From NCBI GenBank assembly GCA_043806135.1, contig JAZDHG010000018.1, forward strand, positions 1 to 43,334: a DNA stretch of 43,334 bases, given 5' to 3'. The notes under the pieces are model-generated. The model searched no databases and was not told the DNA's origin. It saw only the letters and a list, made by a program, of their open reading frames with translations. Shown one piece after another: positions 1 through 7,632 of this stretch. Each line of letters begins with the position of its first letter. Position 1 is the first letter of the stretch. This stretch comes from JAGLQQ01 sp043806135 (GTDB lineage: Bacteria; Omnitrophota; Gorgyraeia; B26-G9). Both the position numbers and the translations under genes were made by a program.

Positions 1-789
1 TATGCTAGCTATGCTCCGTATGAAGATGTCCAGTTACTGGCCGGAAAAATGAAAAACCCCTACCAGTGCTCAGATTTGACCTGGGGCGCTGACGTAAGGC
101 CTGAGGGTATTGCTGTTAACGTAACTTCTAATATAATGGAAGATATGAACACAGCCCTTAAACTTACGCTGGGATATTTTAATGTGTATAATAGTGCTAC
201 TGGCTCAAACGAGGATATTAATCTGTTTGCTCCTCAGATCGGCGCGACAACGAAATTTGACAATGACTATACACTGGATCTGGCTGTGGCTATGTATACT
301 TTTGATAATTATAAAGGTACTTCAGCTGCTACTCTTCAAGAAGATAGAGGCGGCAACACTACATCAGGCGGCTTGATTGCCAATGATTTCTCGGTATTAA
401 ATCCGATGATCAAATTAGACGCTCCGTCGGTTTTAGATGCGATAGATATTCCTTTTGGAGTCTATGCTGAAATGCTGGAGAACTCAGAAGCGGATGATAA
501 TTCATCCGGCTATAGAATAGGCCTTAGAATCGGAATGGCTAAGCTCAAGGAAGTAAATGATTGGAATTTCGTTTATGAGCTTTCCCGCTTAGAAGCAGAT
601 GCCTTCCCGGATGCGTTCGGGGATGCTTCCTGGGGTCCTATTGGTACGGACACAAAAGGCTCGAAACTTAGTTTAAGTTATCAGCTGGCTAAGAATTTCG
701 GGATCGGGCTTACTTATTTCGATTTATCAAAAATCAGCGCTGATTCAGACAAAACAATCGGACAGTTGGATTTCAACGTAAAGTTCTAA
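1..789 (+). CDS. Outer-membrane porin, Porin_5-like (5' end outside the window)
   Basis: The reading frame is open from the first base, so the ATG at 49 is internal and the true start lies upstream. The visible C-terminal part alternates hydrophobic and polar residues in short strands separated by Gly/Asp/Asn turns, and the protein ends in VKF, the terminal aromatic expected for insertion by the BAM complex. The stretch around AGKMKNPY...DVRPEGIAV resembles the putative porin family Porin_5 (PF16930), which is a family assignment from memory. Likely role: a diffusion channel in the outer membrane. A strong terminator follows 12 bases after the stop, so this ends its transcription unit. Substrate unknown. 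Confidence 0.75.
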   Translation, partial: YASYAPYEDVQLLAGKMKNPYQCSDLTWGADVRPEGIAVNVTSNIMEDMNTALKLTLGYFNVYNSATGSNEDINLFAPQIGATTKFDNDYTLDLAVAMYTFDNYKGTSAATLQEDRGGNTTSGGLIANDFSVLNPMIKLDAPSVLDAIDIPFGVYAEMLENSEADDNSSGYRIGLRIGMAKLKEVNDWNFVYELSRLEADAFPDAFGDASWGPIGTDTKGSKLSLSYQLAKNFGIGLTYFDLSKISADSDKTIGQLDFNVKF

Positions 790-800
790 GTTTAAGCGTA

Positions 801-839
801 AAAACCCAGCCCCTATGAATAATAGGGGCTGGGTTTTTA
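801..839 (+). terminator. Rho-independent terminator after the porin gene
   Basis: A 16-bp perfect stem (801-816 with 822-837; core ACCCAGCCCCTAT) closes a 5-base loop. The A-rich 5' side and the T-run on the 3' side let it work in both directions. It lies directly after the porin stop codon. Confidence 0.92.
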
Positions 840-930
840 ATTTGTGCTGATCGGCGCAGGACTGTGTTTCGCAACAGTCCCATATCAAAGACAGACCTGC
901 CTTGGATTCAAATCGGTTCTGTAAATATAA

Positions 931-1131
931 GGGTCATTCTTATTTAAAGTGGAATAATTTCTGTAAGACAATAAAAGTTAAGTAGTTAGATGGAAATAAG
1001 AATGCCCCATGATTACAACGATTAAAAACAGATTACAGAGATTGCTTAGTTTTGACGGAGAATGAATCTGTGTAATCCTATTTTAATCTGTGAAATCAGG
1101 TTCTTTTACCACATTAAACAAGAAAGAACCA
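931..1131. repeat. Hairpin-rich intergenic repeat, copy A (MITE-like)
   Basis: The gene-free stretch 840-1143 holds a short hairpin (859-865 with 874-880) and then this composite element. Its left part is bounded by an inverted pair, GGTCATTCTTA at about 932 and TAAGAATGCCCC at about 1001. The middle contains an imperfect inverted repeat built from GATTACA/TGTAATC words. The right end is a GGTTCTTT...AAAGAACC hairpin (1100-1131). The same words recur at 4865-4983 (opposite orientation) and in 9220-9712, so this is a dispersed family and not a gene-specific site. No coding potential seen. Confidence 0.65.
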
Positions 1132-1143
1132 AATATAATGTCC

Positions 1144-1190
1144 TTGACAAATAGGTTTTTATGCATATATAATGCACATATGTGCATTAT
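1144..1190 (+). promoter_or_regulatory. Sigma70-type promoter with an overlapping palindromic operator
   Basis: TTGACA at 1144-1149 and TATAAT at 1168-1173 are separated by 18 bp, a perfect match in both hexamers. A 22-bp perfect palindrome (1169-1190, half-site ATAATGCACAT) starts inside the -10 box and covers the likely transcription start. A protein bound there would block RNA polymerase. The next gene encodes a small helix-turn-helix protein, so autoregulation or arsenic-responsive repression is the obvious inference. Confidence 0.85.
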
Positions 1191-1208
1191 CTTAAGAGGA
1201 AGCAATTT

Positions 1209-1514
1209 ATGAGACCAAAGAAAATCAGATGGGTAAAATGCGAGCCTGGTGAACGCTGTTTCCGTCCCCAATGTAAGCCTGCGGGTAAGCTCGTTGGCGT
1301 AAACATGACCATTGATGAGTTCGAGGCCATAAGGCTGGCTGATTTAGAAGGACTTGACCAGGAAAGCATTGCACAAAAAATGAAAGTGCATCGATCTACT
1401 ATATCAAGAATATTGGAATCCGCGCATAGAAAAATTGCCGATGCTCTAGTAAATATCAAGGCCATAAAGATTGAGGGCGGCTGCTGCAAAATTGTGGGAG
1501 AAAAGGGCAAATGA
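1209..1514 (+). CDS. DUF134 / UPF0251 family DNA-binding protein, probable operon regulator
   Basis: A 101-residue protein starting at the ATG at 1209, preceded by AGAGGA. The in-frame start at 1182 falls inside the operator palindrome and is unlikely. The N-terminal half has a Cys pattern (CEPGERCFRPQC), followed by a sigma-region-4-like helix-turn-helix (LDQESIAQKMKVHRSTISRILESAH shown in part: SIAQKMKVHRSTISRI), and a Cys pair near the C-terminus (GGCCKI). This matches the DUF134 family. The Cys residues could bind a metal or arsenite, which is inference. It heads the arsenic operon and overlaps the permease gene by 4 bases (ATGA), so it is the natural candidate to read the operator upstream. 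Confidence 0.82.
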   Translation: MRPKKIRWVKCEPGERCFRPQCKPAGKLVGVNMTIDEFEAIRLADLEGLDQESIAQKMKVHRSTISRILESAHRKIADALVNIKAIKIEGGCCKIVGEKGK

Positions 1515-2683
1515 GGGAGAAAAATAAGCTTTTATTAATGCTGGCAGTTTTTCTTGCGTGTTTTTATCTGCCGGTTGAATTTTTCCCCTTTAGAAATCCT
1601 GTTTTTGAGGCCCTTGCTTTAGTGCGCTGGTACGCAAGAGAGCATGTTCTGCTTTGCCTTGTGCCGGCGTTTTTTATTGCCGGAGCGATATCCGTGTTTG
1701 TCTCGCAGGCTTCAGTAATTAAATACTTCGGGACAAAGGCGAATAAATTTCTTGCCTATAGCGTGGCTTCGGTTTCCGGCACAATCCTGGCAGTTTGTTC
1801 CTGCACAGTGCTTCCTTTATTTTCAGGTATTTATAAAAGAGGAGCGGGTCTGGGGCCGGCTATCGCTTTTCTTTATTCCGGGCCGGCAATTAATATGCTG
1901 GCAATAATTATGACTGCCCGCATACTTGGCTGGCAGCTTGGCCTGGCCAGAACAGTGGGGGCCATACTTTTCAGCGTGCTTATCGGTTTGATGATGCATA
2001 TTATATTTATTAAGGAAGAGCGCGCAAGAAAAATAGAAGGGGATATTTTTGCGAATGAAGCTAAAGAGACAAGAAGCTTGTTTCAGAATGCTGTTTACTT
2101 TGCATCTATGGCCGGTTTTCTCGTTTTTGTTAACTGGGCACATCCTCAAAGTGGGGACAGCGGTTTATGGATTTCTATATTCGCGGCAAAGTGGTATCTG
2201 GCCTTGGGATTTCTTAGTATAACCGTTATAACGATTTTAAAGTGGTTTCATAAAAATGAAATTAAGGAATGGACGCAAAGCACATGGGCTTTTGCCAAGC
2301 AGATCATGCCTTTACTTTTTTTTGGCGTTCTGATCGCAGGACTTTTGTTGGGACGGCCGCACCAGGAAGGGTTGATACCCTCGTGGATGATCGACAAAGC
2401 GGTAGGAGGAAATTCATTATCGGCTAATTTTTTTGCAGCTATCGTAGGAGCTTTTATGTATTTTGCTACCTTAACCGAAGTGCCTATTTTACAAGGGCTT
2501 ATCGGCGCGGGTATGGGCAAGGGGCCTGCACTGGCCTTGCTTTTGGCCGGCCCTGCATTGAGCCTGCCGAGCATGCTGGTTATCCGCGGGATTTTAGGCA
2601 CGAAAAAAACAGTGGTTTATGTGAGCCTGGTTGTGATCATGGCGGCATTTAGTGGAATTTTATTCGGAGCAATAGTAAAGTAA
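1511..2683 (+). CDS. arsP: ArsP/DUF318-type permease (PF03773), probable organoarsenical exporter
   Basis: A 390-residue inner-membrane protein with about eight to ten hydrophobic segments in two similar halves. The first half carries the CSC motif (LAVCSCTVLPLFSG) and the GPAINMLAI segment; the second half repeats the theme with TEVPILQGLIGAGMGKGPALALLLAGPALSLPS. This is the signature layout of the PF03773 permeases, which include ArsP, an exporter of trivalent methylated and aromatic arsenicals. The neighbour arsM would make methylarsenite, a fitting substrate. Start overlaps the regulator stop (ATGA). Substrate is inferred from context; some family members handle other metals. Confidence 0.78.
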   Translation: MREKNKLLLMLAVFLACFYLPVEFFPFRNPVFEALALVRWYAREHVLLCLVPAFFIAGAISVFVSQASVIKYFGTKANKFLAYSVASVSGTILAVCSCTVLPLFSGIYKRGAGLGPAIAFLYSGPAINMLAIIMTARILGWQLGLARTVGAILFSVLIGLMMHIIFIKEERARKIEGDIFANEAKETRSLFQNAVYFASMAGFLVFVNWAHPQSGDSGLWISIFAAKWYLALGFLSITVITILKWFHKNEIKEWTQSTWAFAKQIMPLLFFGVLIAGLLLGRPHQEGLIPSWMIDKAVGGNSLSANFFAAIVGAFMYFATLTEVPILQGLIGAGMGKGPALALLLAGPALSLPSMLVIRGILGTKKTVVYVSLVVIMAAFSGILFGAIVK

Positions 2684-2695
2684 GGAGCAAAGAAT

Positions 2696-3535
2696 ATGAA
2701 AAATAAACCGGAAAATATTAAAAAAGCTGTCAAGAAAGGATATGGGAAAATTGCTGAAAGCAATGCATCCTGTTGTTCTTTTGGTTCGTGTTGTTCGAGT
2801 GCCGGCTTGGCACAGGATATCAGTAAGACTGTAGGTTATTCTGAAAAGGAAATGGATTCCGTTCCCCAAGGAGCTAACCTGGGGCTTGGCTGCGGTAATC
2901 CGGTTGCCCTTGCATCTTTGCGAGAAGGGGATGTTGTGTTGGATCTGGGAAGCGGGGCTGGATTCGATGTGTTTCTTGCGGCACAAAGAGTCGGTGGAAG
3001 GGGCCGTGTTATAGGTGTTGACATGACGCCGCAGATGATCGCCAAAGCAAAAGAAAACGCAAAGAAAGGCAAATACATCAACGTCGAATTCCGTTTAGGC
3101 GAAATCGAGAAACTCCCCGTCGATGATAGTTCCATAGATGTGATTATTTCTAATTGTGTCATTAATCTTTCTCCTGATAAAAAAACGGTATTTAAAGAAG
3201 CGTTTAGAGTGCTTAAGCCTGACGGTAAGCTGATGATTTCAGATTTAGTGCTGGTTAAAGATTTACCGGATATTATTAAAGACTCGATCGAGGCTTATGT
3301 CGGATGCCTTGCCGGAGCGATCATGAAGGATCAATATTTAGGTTATATAAATGAATCCGGGTTTGATGAGGTGAATGTGATGAAAGAAAGCAGTTATCCT
3401 GTAGAAGCGATGTTAAATGATGTTACAGTTCAGGTTATAAGGCAGAATCCAAATATTAAGCCGGAGGATTTAAAAGATGCTGAAGGCGCAGTATCAAGTG
3501 TAAAAGTTTCCGCCCTTAAAAGAGGTGTAAAATGA
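2696..3535 (+). CDS. arsM: Arsenite S-adenosylmethionine methyltransferase ArsM
   Basis: A 279-residue cytosolic enzyme that transfers methyl groups from SAM to As(III). The Rossmann SAM motif is plain (VLDLGSGAGFDVFLAA, about residues 80-95). ArsM Cys residues are present: an N-terminal CC-x4-CC cluster (C26, C27, C32, C33), the Cys in SNCVINLSPDK and the Cys in AYVGCLAGA, the last two corresponding to the As(III)-binding pair. The GLGCGNP motif is also typical. It has its own Shine-Dalgarno (AAGGAG, 2683-2688) and overlaps the next gene by 4 bases. The product, methylarsenite, would be exported by the adjacent permeases. Confidence 0.93.
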   Translation: MKNKPENIKKAVKKGYGKIAESNASCCSFGSCCSSAGLAQDISKTVGYSEKEMDSVPQGANLGLGCGNPVALASLREGDVVLDLGSGAGFDVFLAAQRVGGRGRVIGVDMTPQMIAKAKENAKKGKYINVEFRLGEIEKLPVDDSSIDVIISNCVINLSPDKKTVFKEAFRVLKPDGKLMISDLVLVKDLPDIIKDSIEAYVGCLAGAIMKDQYLGYINESGFDEVNVMKESSYPVEAMLNDVTVQVIRQNPNIKPEDLKDAEGAVSSVKVSALKRGVK

Positions 3536-3765
3536 AAATTGAAATTCTCGGTATGGGCTGCACAAAGTGTAAAATGCTATATGTTAATGCTAAAAACGCG
3601 GTTAAAGAAGCCGGCATAAAGGCAGAAGTGGTTAAGGTCGAAGATATGGATAAAATAACCGCATACGGGGTGATGATAACCCCGGCTTTGGTTATCGACG
3701 GACAGGTAAAGGCTGCGGGAAAACTAGCGACATCCCAGGAGATTCAAAAATGGCTAAAAGAATAA
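3532..3765 (+). CDS. arsE: Small thioredoxin-like protein, ArsE / MTH895 family
   Basis: A 77-residue thioredoxin fold without signal peptide, with the redox motif C10-T-K-C13 just after the first strand and a cis-Pro motif (MITPALVIDG). This is the TM0996/MTH895 glutaredoxin-like family. In the arsEFG operon described from Shewanella putrefaciens, ArsE and ArsF are needed for reduction of nitroaromatic arsenicals and ArsG for export. The gene order here is the same. It overlaps arsM by 4 bases and the next gene by 16, so translation is coupled. Redox partner function is family knowledge; activity on roxarsone-like compounds is inference. Confidence 0.8.
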   Translation: MKIEILGMGCTKCKMLYVNAKNAVKEAGIKAEVVKVEDMDKITAYGVMITPALVIDGQVKAAGKLATSQEIQKWLKE

Positions 3766-4181
3766 TAACTGTTTTGCTTATGTTCATGGTTTTCTCTTTG
3801 CCTGCGGCGGGAACTGCCGCCGAAGAAAATGCGTTGGATAAAAGCACTCGGGTTATCGCGTACTATTTTCACGGAAATTTCCGCTGTCCTACATGCCGCA
3901 ATTTGGAACAGTACGCGAAAGAAGTGATTGAAAACAATTTTAGGAAGGACTTGAGTGAGGGAACACTTGTTTTTAAGGCGGTCAACGTCGAGAAGAGTGA
4001 GAATGAACATTTTATCGACGACTATAAGCTTTATTCAAAATCTTTGGTCTTATCATTAGTGAAAGACGGAAAAGAGATAAAATATAAAAACCTTACTAAA
4101 ATATGGCAGCTTGTAAGAGATAAGGGAAAATATATCAATTATGTAAAAGACGAGATCACTGCTTTTATTAAGGAGAAATAA
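3750..4181 (+). CDS. arsF: Exported thioredoxin-like protein, ArsF family
   Basis: A 143-residue protein with a cleavable-looking signal peptide (residues 1-23, ending AAGTAAE), so it acts in the periplasm or on the outer face of the inner membrane. The motif HGNFRCPTCRNLEQYA gives a CPTC active site on a thioredoxin-like fold. Position between the ArsE-like and ArsG-like genes matches ArsF, annotated in databases as a nitrophenyl nitroreductase subunit. Start codon is supported by CAGGAG about 8 bases upstream, inside the preceding gene. It could equally be a general DsbD-dependent thiol protein that keeps arsenic targets reduced. Confidence 0.72.
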   Translation: MAKRIITVLLMFMVFSLPAAGTAAEENALDKSTRVIAYYFHGNFRCPTCRNLEQYAKEVIENNFRKDLSEGTLVFKAVNVEKSENEHFIDDYKLYSKSLVLSLVKDGKEIKYKNLTKIWQLVRDKGKYINYVKDEITAFIKEK

Positions 4182-4864
4182 TGATCGAACTCCTGATTGT
4201 CTTTGGGACTGCCTTGTCACTTGGTGTGATTACTTCCATAAGCCCCTGTCCAATGGCGACAAACATAGCAGCTGTATCTTTTCTTTCAAAGAAGATCAAC
4301 CATCCCAAGGCAGTGCTTTTTGCCGGGATAACTTATACTTTAGGAAGAATGACCGCGTACGCCGTTCTGGGCATGATCATTATTGCATCGCTTGTAAGCA
4401 TTCCTTTTACAGCGAATTTTCTCCAGAAATATATGAACAGGATTTTAGGCCCTATTCTTGTTTTTGTCGGATTGTTTTTGATTGATATTATTCGTTTTAA
4501 TTTTTCAGGCCTAGCGATTTCAAAAAAAAGACAGGAGTCTCTGGCTGATTCGGGTTTAAAAGGATCTTTTGCCCTGGGGTTTCTGTTTGCTCTTGCGTTT
4601 TGTCCGATATCCGCGGCGCTTTTTTTCGGAAGCTTGATTCCGTTATCTTTAAATAATACTTATGGAAGCATATTGCCGTTTATATATGGGATAGGTACAG
4701 GGTTGCCTGTGTTGGCCTTTTCTCTTGGAATAGCTTTCGGTGTTTCTACTATAGCACGCTGGTTCAATAAGATGACGGCCCTTGAAAAGTATACGAGAAA
4801 GATAACCGGTATTATTTTTATACTGGTCGGTTTATATTTTATGGTTCTTTCTTTTTTAAGTTGA
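4181..4864 (+). CDS. arsG: DsbD/CcdA-like membrane protein, ArsG family
   Basis: A 227-residue integral membrane protein with six predicted membrane segments in two pseudo-symmetric halves. Each half carries the Cys-Pro of CcdA-type proteins: SISPCPMATN near residue 23 and LAFCPISAALFFG near residue 147. The usual reading for this family is electron transport across the membrane to a periplasmic thioredoxin; ArsG members are described as exporters of aminoaromatic arsenicals. Start overlaps the ArsF stop (TAATG) with AAGGAG just upstream. Last gene of the tightly packed block. Whether it moves electrons or arsenicals cannot be told from sequence. Confidence 0.75.
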   Translation: MIELLIVFGTALSLGVITSISPCPMATNIAAVSFLSKKINHPKAVLFAGITYTLGRMTAYAVLGMIIIASLVSIPFTANFLQKYMNRILGPILVFVGLFLIDIIRFNFSGLAISKKRQESLADSGLKGSFALGFLFALAFCPISAALFFGSLIPLSLNNTYGSILPFIYGIGTGLPVLAFSLGIAFGVSTIARWFNKMTALEKYTRKITGIIFILVGLYFMVLSFLS

Positions 4865-4983
4865 ACGAAAGAACCTGATTGCACCGATTAAAAATCCGAT
4901 TACATGGGGCATTCTTAATTTGTTTTAATAACATACAAATTATCAACTTATAGAAATTTATTCAAATTAATTAAGAATGCCGC
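4865..4983. repeat. Hairpin-rich intergenic repeat, copy B (inverted, shortened)
   Basis: Read on the minus strand this matches copy A at 931-1131: TAAGAATGCCCCATG, then TAATC words, then AATCAGGTTCTTTCG, with the middle section missing. On the plus strand it shows AAAGAACCTGATT, a GGGGCATTCTTAATT arm near 4908 and AATTAAGAATGCC near 4969. It separates arsG from the ACR3 gene. Confidence 0.6.
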
Positions 4984-5039
4984 TATTTTATCTGGGTGCA
5001 TATCGCAGGCAGACTGCAATCATAAATAAAGGAGCGTTT

Positions 5040-6122
5040 ATGGAACGGGTCATACATGAAGAAAGAAAATTAAGTTTTTTTGAAAAATATTTAACATTAT
5101 GGGTAATCGGATGTATCGGTCTTGGTATTCTTTTGGGCAAATTATTCCCCCAGATCGCTCTGACCCTGGATAAATTCTCTCTATATCAGGTCTCGATCCC
5201 GATCGCTGTTTGCCTTTTTTTCATGATGTATCCGATCATGGTCAAGATCGATTTTGCCGAGGTAATAAAGGCAGGCAAAACACCTAAACCGGTCGTCTTA
5301 ACCCTTTTTGTTAACTGGTGTATTAAGCCGTTTACAATGCTGGCTATAGCCTGGCTTTTTCTGGGCGTATTATTTAAAGGCTGGCTGCCGGGTACGGAGA
5401 TTATTAAAAACGGCCAGGAAGTAGAGCTGTTCCGGTCCTATATTGCCGGCTGTATTTTACTTGGCATTGCCCCTTGTACGGCAATGGTGCTCATCTGGGG
5501 GCATTTATCCCGGGGCAATGACGGCCATACCCTGGTCATGGTGGCCATCAATTCGCTGACCATGCTTGTTCTTTATGCCCCTTTAGGCGGATGGCTCCTG
5601 GGCGTAAACCAGATGCCTATTCCGTGGCAGACCATAGTCTTGTCCGTTATAATTTACGTGGGTTTGCCTCTTCTTTTAGGATATCAATCACGCAAATGGA
5701 TCATCGCTAAGAAAGGGATTAAATGGTTTGAGGGGGAATTTCTGCATTATCTGACCCCGGTATCCATAAGCGCTTTGCTTCTTACGCTTATATTGCTGTT
5801 TTCTTTTAAAGGGGAACTGATCATCAATCAGCCGCAGGTTATCTTTTTGATAGCCATACCGCTTTTTATCCAGACCTGCCTTATTTTCGGCATAACATAC
5901 GCTATAGCCAGATGGCTAAAAATGTCTTATCAGGACGCGGCGCCTTCGGCATTGATCGGGGCCAGCAATCATTTTGAAGTTGCGATCGCGACATCAACCA
6001 TCCTTTTCGGATTATCTTCAGGTGCTTCTCTTGCCACGGTAGTCGGAGTTTTAATCGAAGTGCCGGTTATGCTGATGCTTGTAAAGATCTGCCTGAAAAC
6101 GAGAAGCTGGTTTAAAATATAG
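5040..6122 (+). CDS. acr3: Arsenite efflux permease, ACR3 family
   Basis: A 360-residue inner-membrane transporter with about ten membrane segments. The family motif with the essential Cys is present (GIAPCTAMVLIWGHLSRGN), as are LFVNWCIKPFTM and the C-terminal GASNHFEVAIA segment. It exports As(III) driven by the proton gradient. The start at 5040 has AAAGGAG seven bases upstream and gives normal ACR3 length; the in-frame start at 4977 would add 21 residues translated from the repeat. It is separated from arsG by repeat copy B, so it may be transcribed with the operon by read-through or from its own promoter. Confidence 0.92.
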   Translation: MERVIHEERKLSFFEKYLTLWVIGCIGLGILLGKLFPQIALTLDKFSLYQVSIPIAVCLFFMMYPIMVKIDFAEVIKAGKTPKPVVLTLFVNWCIKPFTMLAIAWLFLGVLFKGWLPGTEIIKNGQEVELFRSYIAGCILLGIAPCTAMVLIWGHLSRGNDGHTLVMVAINSLTMLVLYAPLGGWLLGVNQMPIPWQTIVLSVIIYVGLPLLLGYQSRKWIIAKKGIKWFEGEFLHYLTPVSISALLLTLILLFSFKGELIINQPQVIFLIAIPLFIQTCLIFGITYAIARWLKMSYQDAAPSALIGASNHFEVAIATSTILFGLSSGASLATVVGVLIEVPVMLMLVKICLKTRSWFKI

Positions 6123-6441
6123 GGACACATGTACCAGCTCAATAATTCAGTAATTAAACACCTGAAAAATTTGGTTAAAGCACAATGCAAACAGCTGTAA
6201 AAAGGCGCCAAGATCTGAGAAAGCTCTTTTCACTCCCGCCGAAAAGCATGGCGAGGCTCGCTGCATTGGGCTTTGAAGATAATCCTGCGGCATTATTGTC
6301 CCTCCTTCGTGGCAGGACTCCGAGTGAGAACAGCGGATAACACCATCCATGGCAATCCGTTGTTCTAATCCGTGACCCAGCTCTTGAATGCATTAAGATT
6401 CGTAAATATTTACTGAGCATTTACAATATATCCTATTTTTA
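6123..6441. other. Gene-poor stretch with one doubtful 51-codon reading frame
   Basis: No convincing gene. A frame from ATG at 6185 to TAA at 6340 on the plus strand encodes a basic 51-residue peptide (KSMARLAALGFEDNP in the middle), but it has no Shine-Dalgarno and the antisense strand is equally open. The section around 6310-6390 has the look of a decayed tRNA (a TTCTAAT loop after CCGTTG) but no cloverleaf can be drawn. Nothing else seen. Confidence 0.35.
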
Positions 6442-6470
6442 TTGACAGCCCCGCTCTTTGATGATATATT
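6442..6470 (+). promoter_or_regulatory. Sigma70-type promoter upstream of the OmpA-LysM gene
   Basis: TTGACA at 6442-6447 and TATATT at 6465-6470 with a 17-bp spacer. It would give a leader of about 160 bases before the ATG at 6639. A second TATAAT at 6521 lacks a good -35. Confidence 0.6.
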
Positions 6471-6638
6471 TTTCTCATGCCGCGCATAGCAGGAATAGCA
6501 GTTTGTGATCACCCCCATTATATAATTTAAAGAGGTAATAATAAGCAGAGTATTTTTTTTGCTAAAGAGTGTGAGAAATAAGGGCTGCCGTCTGAAATAA
6601 AATCAAATGGTTTTTTATTACATTAAGGAGGGAACTTC

Positions 6639-7598
6639 ATGGTATTCAAAAAAACAGGGGTAGGTATTACCGCACTATTATTGGTTTTTTCTTTGTGCTT
6701 ACCGATTTATTCGCAGAACCTATCACGGGAGGAGAGCAAGAGACAACAGCTGGAGGAAATGCAGAAGGATTTTGAATGGTGGCCGACTGATTCGACTCCC
6801 GGACCTAAGAAAGATTCTGAACGTGAGGGATACTGGTGGTGGCCGACAGAACCAGGGGCGGCACGGCCGTGGGGAAACCGCGGGTATGTGTATGTTTATA
6901 AAATAATTTTTGATTATAAAGAAGAAGAACTGCCGCCTCCGGAGCCTCAGGAGTTAAGGCCGTCGTTACTGATCAAGAAAATAATCAAGAATGTAAAAAT
7001 ATATTTTGATTATGACAGCGCGGGAATGCGGGATGATGCAGCCGTGATACTTGAAGATACGGTCATGGACTTGCGCAAAAATCCCCAGGCTGATATATTG
7101 ATCACCGGTAATTGCGACCAGAGAGGATCAGAAAAGTATAACGAAAAGCTGGGAAGGCGCCGGGCGGAAACAGTACAGAACTATATGAGAGAAAACGGTA
7201 TCCCCGAAGAATCGATCCGTATTATAAGCCGCGGGAAACTTGATGCGGCGGCTCCGCTGGCCGATTTAGTGGGTATGCAGAAAGACAGGAACGCGCATTT
7301 TGTGATCGCTGAGGTTGAAGAGGTGATGATTCCCTACTCCGGGGGATCACCGCGTCTAGACGCAGAAAAGATCGGCGAAGGCAAGTATCTGGTTGAAGAA
7401 GAAAAGAAAATAGAAGGCGAAGTGAGGGTTGACTCAAGGGAATATGTGATCAAAAAGGGAGACACTCTTTCCAAGATTGCCCAGGAACAATTGGGCAAAG
7501 CCCATCGCTGGAAGTATCTCTATGAATTAAATAAGGATGTCATCAAAGACCCCAATAAGCTTAAGCCGGGAAAAAAGATAATGATCCCTATTGAGTAA
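6639..7598 (+). CDS. Exported OmpA-family protein with C-terminal LysM domain
   Basis: A 319-residue protein with a signal peptide (residues 1-25, ending LPIYSQ). A Trp-rich section contains the same motif twice (WWPTDS at 47 and WWWPTEP at 66). An OmpA/Pal-type peptidoglycan-binding domain follows at about 112-225, with the core GNCDQRGSEKYNEKLGRRRA; the later KDRNAHFVI strand fits the fold. A LysM domain occupies about 268-317 (YVIKKGDTLSKIAQEQLG). It should anchor the envelope to peptidoglycan at two points. AAGGAGGG precedes the start. The next two genes also bind or act on peptidoglycan-like substrates, so this is a cell-envelope cluster. Confidence 0.88.
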   Translation: MVFKKTGVGITALLLVFSLCLPIYSQNLSREESKRQQLEEMQKDFEWWPTDSTPGPKKDSEREGYWWWPTEPGAARPWGNRGYVYVYKIIFDYKEEELPPPEPQELRPSLLIKKIIKNVKIYFDYDSAGMRDDAAVILEDTVMDLRKNPQADILITGNCDQRGSEKYNEKLGRRRAETVQNYMRENGIPEESIRIISRGKLDAAAPLADLVGMQKDRNAHFVIAEVEEVMIPYSGGSPRLDAEKIGEGKYLVEEEKKIEGEVRVDSREYVIKKGDTLSKIAQEQLGKAHRWKYLYELNKDVIKDPNKLKPGKKIMIPIE

Positions 7599-7632
7599 AT
7601 AAGGTTTTATCCCCAATCCTACGGAGGGAAAA

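Noticed and set aside
6300..6390. tRNA-like sequence, with an antisense frame of the kind often misread from tRNAs
   Set aside because: A TTCTAAT loop is visible but the T-stem, anticodon stem and acceptor stem cannot be paired. No functional tRNA supported.
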